Source: Streptomyces sp. NBC_01276
GTDB taxonomy: Bacteria; Actinomycetota; Actinomycetes; Streptomycetales; Streptomycetaceae
Assembly (NCBI RefSeq): GCF_041435355.1
Contig: NZ_CP108442.1
Location: 6,508,501 to 6,572,500 of the forward strand
Length of the DNA: 64,000 nt
Direction: 5' to 3'
Shown here: positions 17,301 to 25,811 of the stretch, piece by piece
Numbering within the stretch: position 1 is the first letter of the stretch
How the letters are laid out: each line of letters begins with the position of its first letter
Notes under the pieces: generated by a model
What the model was told of the DNA's origin: nothing
Database searches by the model: none
The model's input: the letters and a program-made list of their open reading frames with translations, nothing else
Position numbers and translations under genes: made by a program

Positions 17301-17806
17301 CCGCCGGGTACGAGGCGGGCGCAGGAGCCGACGGCCGCTACGTCCTCCCGCTCCTCGTCGTCCTCGACAACCACTACCAGTCCAAGGCCGCGGCACCCGA
17401 CGCCGAACGTCAGCAGGAGGCCGTCGCCCCGCTGATCGCCAGCAGGTCCCCCAAGGCCGCGCTGAGCGTGTCCACGCTGGGGCAGTTGGGGCTGTACCGG
17501 TTCACCGGCGCGCTGCCGGGCATCGCCGCCGCCGCGTCGGCGATCCGGGTCGACGGCGTCGCGTGCCCGCAGGTGCGCAGCTTCTTCGCGGCCCCGTCCG
17601 CCCGCCCCGGCATCGCCGCGCCCCTGGGGTGGGTCCTCTCCGACATGAGCAAGCGGGACCTGAGGGTACAGCTGAGGGAACTCGTCCTGGCACCCGACCA
17701 GTGCCGGGAACCGGCACGGACGGACGAGCCGCCGCGGCAGACGCCTTCGACCTTCAGCACCTTCCTGAAGGTGCTCCGGGGACCGGTCACCCTCGGCACG
17801 GGGTGA
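14396..17806 (+). CDS. Multi-spanning membrane protein with C-terminal patatin-like lipase domain
   Basis: A 1136-residue protein. Residues about 15-430 hold roughly nine hydrophobic spans, followed by a Glu/Ala/Ser/Val tandem repeat (466-518) and a few more spans (about 530-620). The C-terminal part looks like a patatin-type acyl hydrolase: oxyanion glycine run APGGGIRAAYW (about 681-691), nucleophile elbow GVSGGSLG (about 715) and DLDGGTL (about 936) for the catalytic Asp. It would be a membrane-tethered phospholipase or esterase with the active domain on one face. ATG 14396 is favoured by the adjacent -10 box; no ribosome-binding site is seen. Substrate unknown. Confidence 0.75.
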   Translation: MPLITEGFRDKLVTAGRRCSMGLWALAVAGFLVMTEISRLLAELTVADKPSYPAGALSGWPSFTPWSDEKRLDAVTVWTQAGAPMPAGDGRRELYLSWLRTYLALDIAVFTPAYLLLIHLVIRKIWQSLGDDPPIPQAFLDGFVIAALVFDWAETGLTFFLVGDLSGDPSAALAHGVAWLSALKWGALALTALFGVLGLARMLAGPLIDWLGRWREGTLSAGRVWTRHRNQLGVLLVLTLLVVVPGDGPLEQLPDIERAWAGHTRGQLVGDLMPPFVALIGFCLALWVVGRWALLDGAPTNRDSRPWLTWTLFGVGVALLVGALVLHRTDHATSGVYAIPALMLVLAVWSLPLPEGGAGTAGEATGIPDSETRPRVRSMGRVLAVLPLVIAGLALVHAFARPYLLGPEIAERAGEVYQIGVYGYVQLLFWIGVGTAALTGPVVNELVRMGEDRWLEPAAPGPAAETVPEGGSATVAEAEAESVPEAGSATVAEAEAESVPEAGSATVAEAEAESVPETEALPGAVPKAATWLPAILGAVLLAAAIVLGVLLTVWPGVWGPRLRSLGVLVVLLTTVTLVAGWLARRSEFHLPLPALRYLRFRLTPVWLLVIAALVLEAQLDTAGGYHEVRLKPRSASGAAPAAPAQPFDAKASFGAWRAAVQACMDADKTLKPATAVPMVFVAAPGGGIRAAYWTGAAMDEMTRRPCAREMLFGASGVSGGSLGLVGHGLGPREGQPAASAGRDFAARLSGEDTLASDLAAMFYRDLPRGLHGINSLGDLRPGDRATVFERSWENLDERLQDDFFTSSLQSRPDAGPRPVLLLNGTDVNSGCRVVVSSVWSTGGPGGAALPTLNCRRMEVTTPPVSTGGGESAAAGFAAGAIDAAAYTDHRDCRKDGLDQGLRLSTAVHLSARFPYISPSGRMHRCVTDGNPQKLADLDGGTLESSGLALLLELWEAVEPHVAAHNRAVAAGYEAGAGADGRYVLPLLVVLDNHYQSKAAAPDAERQQEAVAPLIASRSPKAALSVSTLGQLGLYRFTGALPGIAAAASAIRVDGVACPQVRSFFAAPSARPGIAAPLGWVLSDMSKRDLRVQLRELVLAPDQCREPARTDEPPRQTPSTFSTFLKVLRGPVTLGTG
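15792..15947. repeat. 48-bp tandem repeat inside the patatin-like gene
   Basis: About 3.2 copies of a 48-base unit (first copy slightly different, the rest identical by eye) encode a 16-residue acidic repeat SATVAEAEAESVPEAG. It forms a flexible linker between membrane segments. Such in-frame repeats vary in copy number between strains. Confidence 0.9.
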
Positions 17807-17816
17807 GGAGAAAATC

Positions 17817-18270
17817 TGAGGTTGATCCCAGGAAGTGGACACCGGGTTTCATGTGACGAGTGACAGCGTATGTGTCGTGATCAGCTGCTGTTCGAACTCG
17901 GCTGGTGTGAGGTAGCCGAGCGCGCAGTGGCGACGGCGCCGGTTGTAGTACGGCAGCCAGCGGAACAGCTCGAGCCGGGTCTGTGCCTTTGAGGTCCAGC
18001 GGCCTCCGTGGAGCAATTCGCGCTTGAGGCCCTGGAAGAACGACTCGGCGAGGGCATTGTCGTAACTCGAGCCGACTCGGCCCATGCTGCGGCGGATGCC
18101 ATGCCGCAGGCGGACATCGGCGAAGGCGGCCGCGCTGTGTTGGGCGCCTCTGTCGGTGTGGAAAACGACGCCGCGGACCCGGCCGCCCTGGGCCGCCACG
18201 GCCATCTCGATCGCGTCGGTGACCAGCGAGGTCCGCATGTGGTCCGCGATCGACCAGCCCACGACCGTGA
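17817..18270 (-). mobile_element. IS3-family insertion sequence, 3' fragment of the OrfB transposase
   Basis: The leftward frame ending at 17849 reads VVGWSIADHMRTSLVTDAIE, FHTDRGAQHSAAAF, SYDNALAESFFQGLKREL and PYYNRRRRHCALGYLTPAEFE: the second catalytic Asp, the Glu and the C-terminus of an IS3 DDE integrase core. The first catalytic Asp and the whole N-terminus are missing; upstream of about 18270 the frame continues into unrelated sequence. The outer end (17817-17843, TGAGGTTGATCCC ... GTGGACACC) looks like an IS3-type terminal repeat ending next to the patatin-like gene. Inactive. Confidence 0.85.
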
Positions 18271-19574
18271 TCCATTGGCGTGCGGTGTCGGGTGCGGTCT
18301 GGTCGACGAGTGCTTCGGTGGTCAGGGGCAGCACCTGCCGCGGATGGGCGGCGATCGCCGCCTGGGCGCTGTGGGCCACCTCGGGGCGGGTGGCAGATGT
18401 GCGTAGAACGATGTTGAGCGTGTGCCGGCGCCGGGCGGGGCTGAGATGGGGGTGGGGCAGCAGCTTGTCGAGGAAGTCGTGGGAGGTCTCACGGTCCACG
18501 CTGGCGATGAGTTCGGCGGCCAGGACGTCCGGGCTCCGCGTCGAGCTCTCCGGAGAAGGTCTACCAGGACGAGCGGTCGCAGCTCGGCCGCACAAAGAAG
18601 GTCTCGATCTGGTGAAACCAGGCTGCTGAAGGCGCGCGAACGGATGCGTTGACCTGCGCTCTTCTGGAGAGTACGGATCTATCGAGACAGGCTGGCGAGA
18701 GGTCGTGTCCCGTACTCGAACGCGCATCCCACGGACGGTGTGGCCGCCCTTCGGGCGCGGCCCATTCCCCGGCACTCAGATGATCTCGGCCGGGGGCCAA
18801 CACCGCGCGTCGGTGAGGACTTCCAGGTGATGTAGTGGCAAAGGTCTGCTGGTATGTGTGACGAACCGGCGATCGTGTCGGCCCGTGACTGGCCCGGATC
18901 TTCTCGATGAATTGAGGTTTCGGAGTAAATTCGACCACGGTTTCCCGGGAGCTGGGCACGCTGTCGATCATTCGTTTGTGCAGGTCAGTGGCTATGTTTA
19001 ACTTCTAGAGGAAGCCGATTTTCTTGGTTGAGTAGCTAAATAGAAGGTTCTTCGTCTGCTGGTGGTACAGCAGAGCCAAGCCGTTGACCAGCAGAGATGC
19101 TGGCCTTGTGGCCCCAGGCGGGAGGTCTGGTCCGGGAATGGTCCGGATCTTGGCCGCGCCGGTCCCGCGAGGTTTCGTTCGCCCCGTGGAGCCCGGGCGG
19201 CTGCGAGGGGTGCCGGCCAATGCATCCGTCGTCAATGGCTGCGGGCAGGCTTTCGGGGATTGGGCTTCGATGTCCGTAGCGGTGGATTGGGATGGCGCAG
19301 ATCACGCGGCCCCCGCTCTCCTCCGCCGGACAGCGGGCCGGGGGTGACGCGCTGCTCGTTCTCCGTCAGCCGGACCCGGAGTCGGCGGCTCTGTGGCCGT
19401 CGGAGTCAGCGATGTAGTCGAGGGACTGCAGGTCTGCTTCGGAGACCAGCCAGTCCGGGGCGTGGTGTCAGCGGACACAGGCCGCCGCGTGGCAGGCGGC
19501 TGCACCGGCAGTCGGTGGGGTTGCCCGGTCATGCTCGTGCGGATGCAGCAAGGGCGTAGGCCCGTTGAAGCCGT
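18271..19574. other. No confident gene; mixed remnants
   Basis: About 1.3 kb without a supportable complete gene. From about 18270 to 18560 the leftward frame continuous with the IS3 fragment (VLAAELIASVDRETSHDFLD, HPHLSPARRRHTLNIVLRTS) looks like helical protein text from another gene, so the open frame there is a chimera. The rest is non-coding by codon pattern, with a short low-GC patch near 19000-19060. Confidence 0.5.
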
Positions 19575-22500
19575 TCAGGCGCTGCAGTACACGGTGAACG
19601 TACCCCGGGTGAGGGCGTGGACGTAGGTCTCGGCGCCGGCCAGCAGCCGCAGGTTTTCTTCGGTGCATACAGATGCGGACAGTCCGGGCTGGGCGAGCAC
19701 GGTGTGGAGCCGAGGCCGCAACTGAGGTGCAATTTCCCGGATCCGGTAGAGCGCCTCGATGCTGCCAACCTCGAAGGGTGAGACTCCGGTTCGGGCGAGG
19801 AAGTTTCTTGCGCGTCGGTCCAGATGGTTCAGGAGCGGGCCGAGGTGGTTCTGCCGCCACTTCGCTCCGCGGACGGCTTGGCCGCACAGTTCGTACAAGT
19901 CAGCCACCCGGCCGCCAGGGGTCGGCTCGGAGGAGTATTTGCAGTGCACCAGGGTGACGACGAGTTCGTCGCCGTCGATCTTGATTCCGACTAGGTCGGC
20001 TGCTTCTCGAGCACGGTCGTCGTCGATGAGGACGTCGAATTCCTGCGACTGCTGCAGGTGGGAGGAGACGTAGGCCTGGATGGAGTCGGGTTCGCGCGTA
20101 GCGGTCTGCGATTCCTTCTTGATGTCCACTCCGGCCCAGTTGAGTGGGGCGAGTCGTCTGCGGTCGAAGGGATCGAGGTTCTTGCGTGGAGCGAGCAGCC
20201 TGTCCTCGGCGGTGATCATCTTGTCGCCCGCCAGGAACAGAGTGGGCTTGTTCCGATTGAGCCATTCCTCAAGCGAATACTCGTGGATTCCCGAGCGGAC
20301 CCGCCCGTCCAACTCGTCGGGAGCGTAAGTCAGTCCGTTGTCGGTGAAGTCTGCACTGTAGGCGATCTGCCCGGCAGGTGTGGTGAGTCGGATCCGGAAG
20401 GGGCCGGTAGAGGAGTGGTCCGCGACCTCCAGCGCGACATCGACGGCGGCGCAGGTGATGCCCGCGAATGAGATCTGCGGGCCGGGCCCATTGCCGGTGA
20501 ACATGGACCAGGGCCATTCGGCAGCGATGAGAATGCCCTCGGGACGTTCGGTGAGGTCCTCGGGGAAGATGAACCCTTCCATGACGCTGGCCAGGTCGAT
20601 GCTGGTGTCGATGACCTTGGCTCCCTGATCGTCACACCAGTCGGTCCAGGCCTTGAGGTTGGGGGCGGTCTGCATCGACCAGAACCGCCCCGACAGGGCG
20701 GCGCTGATAGTGGTCCTCTCGCCGTTGCGGAATCCGGAGGCGGCGATGTGGGTCTGACTCTTGCCCTGCCGGTCGGCGGTAGTCAGTGCTTCGTATACGT
20801 CGCTTCCGACGTGCATGGAGAACCGGTTGAAGTGGTCCCGTGAATCCAGCAGACCCACGTTGGTGGGGATCAAGCGCTCCATGTGACCCAGCACACGGAA
20901 GGTAGGCATACCTGTGACCGGCCGGGAGTCCACTCCCAGGACGGCCTGGGCGAGTTCCCGGTAGTCACCGGTGTTGTTCGAGCCATGGATGTAGAGCAGG
21001 CCTCGGGACCGGCTGAAGTACATGACGATCAGCTCGTAGGTGACCTGCTCCAGGGCCCGCGGGGCTCCCCAGCGCACTTCGCTTCGGTTCTCCACCACGA
21101 ACCAGGCAACGGTGGACGTGGTGTTGACCGCGATGGTGCTGTCCAGTACCCGGCCTTCGCCGTAGACCGCCAACGCTCGTTCGGGAGTCCAGGTGCGATC
21201 GGGAGCACGGTGAGCGATGGCGCTCATCTTGGGTTCCAGCACCGTGACCGACACCTCTTCCGGCGTGTCGGGGAACGAAGCCTCGAAGTCGCTGAGCTCC
21301 TCCACGCTGGCCGTGGCGCGTTCGGTGATGTCATGCAGGATCGTGTCCCAGTCGGCGTCCTCGCGCAGCAGTTCACGCAGCGGCGACAGTGCTACCGACG
21401 GATCACGGGCCACGAACACCGAGGCCGTTCCGATCGTCGAGCCCACGGAAGTGGACCGGGTGAAACGTCCGATGAACTGGATCATCGGGCTCAGGCTCTT
21501 CTTCACGTCGTGCAGCGCGGCGATCTTCAGGGCTGGCAAATCGAAGCCTTCACCGAGCATGTCGACGCATATCACGATCCGGGACGACCGATCTGCCAGA
21601 GCGGTCAATGCAGCACGCCGTGCTCGGACCGCCACATTCTCGTGCAGAATCGTCGGATTCAGGTCCGGTGCGAGGGCCTGATAGAGATTGCCCAGCTCTT
21701 TGGCCCGCGCAATACTCCTCGCCCGCACCATCACGATGTGATCGAGGCCGGCGTCCCGGTCCTCCCGTAGCTGTCCTACCGCCAGCTTCGCAAGTTCTTG
21801 GTCAGTGTCCTCCAGACTGAGTACGGCTCGGTAGTTGATCGGAGTGAAGTATCCGTCCCTTTGCGCTTCCCGCAATGGGAACCGAAAGATCGTCCGCCCG
21901 GGCACAGGGCGCCCGTCCTCTCTGTAGGGAGTGGCGGTGAACAGTAGGACGCGCCGGTCGGTGAAGGCCTCGACTACGCGCGACCAGGTGGGCGCCGGCG
22001 CGTGATGGGCCTCGTCGACCACCAGGTGACTGAACGCGGCCAGGAACACGTCGCGAGACTCCGGCTCGCAGGCCTGAAGGGCGTGCGGGGTCGCGACCAC
22101 CACGTTGCAGGCAGAGGAGAATGCCGCAGCATCGGCGGCGTTGTGGAAGCCGTGCTGGAGCTTTCCGACCACGGGCCGCATCACGCCCGGAGCGACAATC
22201 TGGTGTGTGTGCAGGATGCCGAGTGACTCGAACTTCGCCGCGATTTGATCACGTAGCGCCGCAGTCGGCACCAGCACCAGCAGACGCTCGGGTCGGGCTG
22301 CCACGAGCAGGGCGAGCATGGTCTCCGTTTTGCCCGTCCCGGTGGGCATCACCACGATTCCCGGGGCGGTCAACCCTGAGGCCCAGTAGCCGATCACCGA
22401 GTGCATCGCACCGATCTGGGGGCGCCGGAGCGCGTGCGGTTCGGTGTGGTCGCGGAAGCCTATGCCGTCGACGAACGAGGCCAGCACCGTCTGCGGCGAG

Positions 22501-22748
22501 TGAAGCGCCGTGTCGCCGATCCAGCCCAGACGCCCGGTTGTTTTGACGGCGGGTACAACAGCCGTCATCCGCTCTGGCTCTCTGCCTCCGGGTCGTATTG
22601 CCGGCCATCTTCCCTGGACGCTTGCCACCTCCAATCCGGTAGCGGTCTCCACCACATCCAAAGTGCCTGCTGGCACGAGTAGTTGCCGCACCACATTGCG
22701 GCTGAGGGTGATCTGCCGGGCCCACACATTGCTGGTCGCGACGTGCAC
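19575..22748 (-). CDS. DEAD/DEAH-box helicase with nuclease-like C-terminus
   Basis: A 1057-residue superfamily 2 helicase, start GTG 22748 with GGAG upstream. Motif I MPTGTGKTE (134-142), DEAHH (about 243), FTATPYR (about 271), ICVDMLGEGFD and QFIGRFTRS (about 436, motif VI) are all intact. The long C-terminal part ends in a segment around 920-950 (DVLIDDDRAREAADLVGIKI then VTLVHCKYS) that resembles a PD-(D/E)XK or phospholipase-D-type nuclease fold and contains a candidate metal-site Lys. Size and layout fit stand-alone type III restriction-like helicases of defence islands. Target unknown. Confidence 0.8.
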   Translation of the reverse strand: MHVATSNVWARQITLSRNVVRQLLVPAGTLDVVETATGLEVASVQGRWPAIRPGGREPERMTAVVPAVKTTGRLGWIGDTALHSPQTVLASFVDGIGFRDHTEPHALRRPQIGAMHSVIGYWASGLTAPGIVVMPTGTGKTETMLALLVAARPERLLVLVPTAALRDQIAAKFESLGILHTHQIVAPGVMRPVVGKLQHGFHNAADAAAFSSACNVVVATPHALQACEPESRDVFLAAFSHLVVDEAHHAPAPTWSRVVEAFTDRRVLLFTATPYREDGRPVPGRTIFRFPLREAQRDGYFTPINYRAVLSLEDTDQELAKLAVGQLREDRDAGLDHIVMVRARSIARAKELGNLYQALAPDLNPTILHENVAVRARRAALTALADRSSRIVICVDMLGEGFDLPALKIAALHDVKKSLSPMIQFIGRFTRSTSVGSTIGTASVFVARDPSVALSPLRELLREDADWDTILHDITERATASVEELSDFEASFPDTPEEVSVTVLEPKMSAIAHRAPDRTWTPERALAVYGEGRVLDSTIAVNTTSTVAWFVVENRSEVRWGAPRALEQVTYELIVMYFSRSRGLLYIHGSNNTGDYRELAQAVLGVDSRPVTGMPTFRVLGHMERLIPTNVGLLDSRDHFNRFSMHVGSDVYEALTTADRQGKSQTHIAASGFRNGERTTISAALSGRFWSMQTAPNLKAWTDWCDDQGAKVIDTSIDLASVMEGFIFPEDLTERPEGILIAAEWPWSMFTGNGPGPQISFAGITCAAVDVALEVADHSSTGPFRIRLTTPAGQIAYSADFTDNGLTYAPDELDGRVRSGIHEYSLEEWLNRNKPTLFLAGDKMITAEDRLLAPRKNLDPFDRRRLAPLNWAGVDIKKESQTATREPDSIQAYVSSHLQQSQEFDVLIDDDRAREAADLVGIKIDGDELVVTLVHCKYSSEPTPGGRVADLYELCGQAVRGAKWRQNHLGPLLNHLDRRARNFLARTGVSPFEVGSIEALYRIREIAPQLRPRLHTVLAQPGLSASVCTEENLRLLAGAETYVHALTRGTFTVYCSA

Positions 22749-23358
22749 ACGTGCTCCGTTCCTTCACCAGTCCGGACTGGCGGCAAATTCGTTCCTGTGC
22801 CCCAACTCAGCCACCGCGCCCCTGACGAAACGCGGTAGGGATTTCCGATATACACCCATGAGTCGGCCACCGCACCCCATCTGCTCGGGAAACCTGCTTC
22901 AATCCATGGGAGACCGCGCCTTCATCGGTACGAAGACGTCGTTGCGGCGCTGCAGGATCCAGCGGAGGTGGTGCAGGGTCCGGCCTCACGTAGTCATGTC
23001 CGTGGAACAAGTTCGCCCGGCCTCCGCCCACCACGACCTCTCCGGCGAAGACCCACCAGGATTCGGTGACGGTTCCCGCGAGGAAGGGTAAGGCGCCTTC
23101 TGGGGTCGGCGCTCGGACACCTCCGGGTGGTCCGTCTGGAGGGGACCTCGTGCCTGTGGACCGCGAGGCCTGCCAGGGGCGGTTGGTCACGAAGTCATCG
23201 GCGGGGGCTTCCACCGTTGTCCTCCGATGCTTACGCCAAACCTCGTTTCGGGGTTTCCGGTTGGTAGCCGACGGACGCTTGGACAGAGCGAACCGGCTAC
23301 GGAAAGGCCCGACGGATCCGCTGGATCTAGCTGTCCGCGGCATACGAACTGTGCGGTA
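22749..23358. other. Intergenic region, divergent promoters
   Basis: About 610 bases between the leftward helicase and the rightward nuclease-like gene. Open frames exist on both strands but none shows family-like sequence or a sound ribosome-binding site. It must contain promoters for both neighbours; no clear boxes found. Confidence 0.45.
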
Positions 23359-24219
23359 ATGACTGCCGTGGATCAGAACTCGCTGCGCAAGCTCGTTGAA
23401 GGCCAGCTCCTTCGGCTCGAGGGCAGTGCTTTCCAGGACTGCATGGACAGGCTCGGCCTGGAGCTGTATCCCGGTGACTACCAACCCGTGCGGGCGGCCG
23501 GGCCGAAGGGCGACACCAAGAACGACGGCTACTGCCCGAAGGCTCGGGTGTTCTTCGCTGCGCATGCCACGCGTGGTGAGCGGATCGACAAGACCAAGGC
23601 GAAGATCCGCGGTGGCTTGGAAGGCTGCCTCCACGAGCACCGCGACGTGAAGGTATGGCGCTTCCTCACAAACGACACACTGCCAGGTGAGGTCGACCAG
23701 TTCATCGACAACGAGCTTCGCCCTCGATACCGGGATGTCACCGTCGAGGTGTGGGGTATCAAGACGCTCGCTGACGAGATCAGCTAGCTCAAGAGGATGC
23801 AGGTCGACAGGATTATCGACGTCGGCACGGTGGATGAGCCAGAGTTCGAGGTCGTCATCCTTCGCCACATGAAGACGGGGCGTGATCTCTGGCCGAACCT
23901 CTCCGGCTGCCTTGGGTGGCTGGAACATGACGAGCCGGAGGAGTGCACTGACGAGGAGCAGGAGCTCATAGACAGCGCCGTTCAATCCTTCCGTGACTGG
24001 AGCGACATCTCGGGAGACATCGAGTTCTCACGCTCTTCTGTACGGGACGCGCAGCGAAGTATCACCTCCATCCTGGAGGAGCTTGCGGAGAAGGGGTTCG
24101 CACTCTATTCCGCAACGAAGGACGACTACCCTCTTACTGGCGGCCCCTCGCCGATTTTGGGGACAGTAGCCATCTTCAGGATCACTCGGGCGGATCTCAC
24201 TGCGCCTACGAGCAGCTGA
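23359..24219 (+). pseudogene. Restriction-endonuclease-like protein interrupted by an amber stop
   Basis: From ATG 23359 the frame reads NSLRKLVEGQLLRLEGSAFQ, GPKGDTKNDGYCPKARVFFA, WRFLTNDTLPGEVDQFIDNE and VEVWGIKTLADEIS, then TAG (23785-23787), and continues without shift into LKRMQVDRIIDVGTVDEPEF and a 140-residue helical C-terminus ending at 24219. The N-terminal GDTKNDGY segment and the WGIKTL ending match the restriction-nuclease-like domain found in NTPase-linked and ABC-3C-type conflict proteins. ATG 23797 could restart the second half. Either a recent knock-out or two separately translated halves. Confidence 0.65.
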
Positions 24220-24744
24220 CGGGCCCCCACGCACGAACCGCAAGATCAATGCTGTGCCGACCCGCAGCCGCCAGGAGCTACGAAGGTAGTGCCCACGGGG
24301 CTGGGGTTGGGTATGGCGCGGGGCGGGGGCCGACGGGGACGGGAGGGCCCCGCGCCACGCTCGGCGCGCCTAGCAGCGGCGCCGCCGCGTATGGGGTCGG
24401 TCCGTCATCACACCCCGGCCCTGCGTAGGTACGACGGTGTCTGGGTGGCGTCGTGGTCGTCGGGGGAGGACGCTACATAAAGAGGGCTGGCACGCTCACC
24501 GTGCAGTCCGTGCGAAGGGCGCTCTCGCTGCGGTACCTGCGTACCCGCCACGAACTCCGTCATGCAAGGGGCCGCATGGTGTGCACCCCGTCGGCCGGGT
24601 TCGTAAGCTCAAGCAGGGCGCTGACAGCGGCCAGGGGCGGGGCTGCACGCCGCGCGCAGCCGGTTTCCCGCGTCTCACCCGCCCGCGGTTGGGCACCGGC
24701 TAGTCGTCATCGGCCGGACAGACAGGCAACCAAGGAGGTCGGGG
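24220..24744. other. Intergenic region before the leader-like small gene
   Basis: About 520 bases with no supportable gene. A TACATAAAG sequence near 24474 could be a -10 element for the downstream gene. The strong AAGGAGGT ribosome-binding site at 24732-24739 belongs to that gene. Confidence 0.4.
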
Positions 24745-25164
24745 ATGTCCACGACGGACGACCTTGCCATCAGCGACCTGCTCACCGCCGCCCCCCTGGA
24801 GGGGCTCGACGTGCAGCTGGTCGCAGGCGACGTGGAAGAGGTACCCGCACCGCCGATCACGCTCCTGTCCCAGACGGGCACTGTGTCGATCCACGACGTG
24901 AACTGCGCCACCGGAGCCACCACGAAGTTTCTGATTCCCATCACCGCCTGGGGCTGGAAGACCCGCCTGGTCTACTTCCGCGCCAACGGGGGACGCATCG
25001 GGCTGAGCCCGACCTTCGAGTGGAACCGCTCGTTCTACGCCGGCTCCACACCCTCGGTCCGCTTCCGCGGAGCCTTGCCGGCAGGAACGAAAGACCTCGG
25101 CGCGTACTGGTGGTACGAAGGCAGCAGCACCATCTGGTGGAACAGGAAAGCGATCAACTGCTGA
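24745..25164 (+). CDS. Unknown 139-residue protein with acidic leader-like N-terminus
   Basis: ATG 24745 follows a near-consensus AAGGAGGT at six bases, so it should be well translated. Residues 1-37 (DDLAISDLLTAAPLEGLDVQ and onward to GDVEEV) are acidic and Leu-rich like a RiPP leader. Residues 45-139 are rich in aromatic residues and Gly, with two Cys (about 53 and the last residue, 139) and WWYEGSSTIWWNRKAINC at the end, suggesting a small beta-barrel or lectin-like fold. No signal peptide or membrane span. No modifying enzymes lie next to it. Function unknown. Confidence 0.6.
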   Translation: MSTTDDLAISDLLTAAPLEGLDVQLVAGDVEEVPAPPITLLSQTGTVSIHDVNCATGATTKFLIPITAWGWKTRLVYFRANGGRIGLSPTFEWNRSFYAGSTPSVRFRGALPAGTKDLGAYWWYEGSSTIWWNRKAINC

Positions 25165-25522
25165 CCTGAGAGGGGCGTGATTTCCCTGGGAGGAGGCTGT
25201 TGACCTCCTTGCCTCGTACTTCCCGCAGTCGCAGTCGGACGCGCGTCAGTGGTGACGCGCATGGCCACCCCCTTCGAAGGCACATCCGGTCTTGCCCCGC
25301 AGGGCTTGAACCCGTGAGGACATGCCGGTCTCATGCCAGGTTGGGGCGCGACCTCGGGTGTAAGGATGTCGGAGATCCTATTGGCGAAGGTGGTGCTCGA
25401 CTTGATGTCGATGACCCATCATGTCGAGTGCGTCGCGATCCTTGAGCCCGTTGGAAAGGGCCTCTGACCTGCAGGTTTGGGCAGTGTGCGTTATGTGCGC
25501 TGTGGGCGTTACGGGCGATATC

Positions 25523-25560
25523 TTGACGCAGATTTGACGCTCGTGACGCACGTTTGACGC
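25523..25560. repeat. Four TGACGC direct repeats at about 10-bp spacing
   Basis: TTGACGC at 25523, 25534 and 25554 plus TGACGC at 25544 all face the same way, one helical turn apart. This looks like a phased regulator or recombinase-arm binding site. It lies 40 bases before the strong hairpin at 25601-25643. Confidence 0.7.
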
Positions 25561-25594
25561 ACGCCCGGCGTCTTTTCTGATGGGGCGTCAGCAT

Positions 25595-25648
25595 GAAAAA
25601 GCCGCCTTCCGTACCAGGGTGAAATCCTGGTGTGGAAGGCGGCATTTT
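25595..25648. terminator. Strong bidirectional terminator hairpin
   Basis: GCCGCCTTCC (25601-25610) pairs perfectly with GGAAGGCGGC (25634-25643), and inside the loop ACCAGG pairs with CCTGGT. The stem is flanked by GAAAAA on one side and ATTTT on the other, so it can terminate in both directions. It separates the small gene at 24745 from the nuclease gene at 25812. Confidence 0.85.
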
Positions 25649-25811
25649 CGCGCCCGTCGTACTTGGCGAGGCTCCAACCCGGCCCGGGGTCACGGACTTG
25701 GGTCCGGCTACGTACGGTGACGGTCGTGGCTGGGCTCCCGAGCATCCTGCTGCATACCGGAAATAGATCTAGTCGGCTGCGTGTTGGCGGTAGGTCGGTA
25801 CGGAGGGGGAG

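Noticed and set aside
15053..17842. 929-codon leftward frame opposite the patatin-like gene
   Set aside because: Composition of an antisense shadow; rightward frame carries membrane spans, GxSxG and DGG motifs.
18561..18971. 136-codon leftward frame in the post-IS region
   Set aside because: No start signal, no family-like sequence and poor codon pattern.
22807..23985. 392-codon leftward frame overlapping the nuclease-like gene and the intergenic region
   Set aside because: Half of it is antisense to family-like coding sequence; no ribosome-binding site or recognisable domain.
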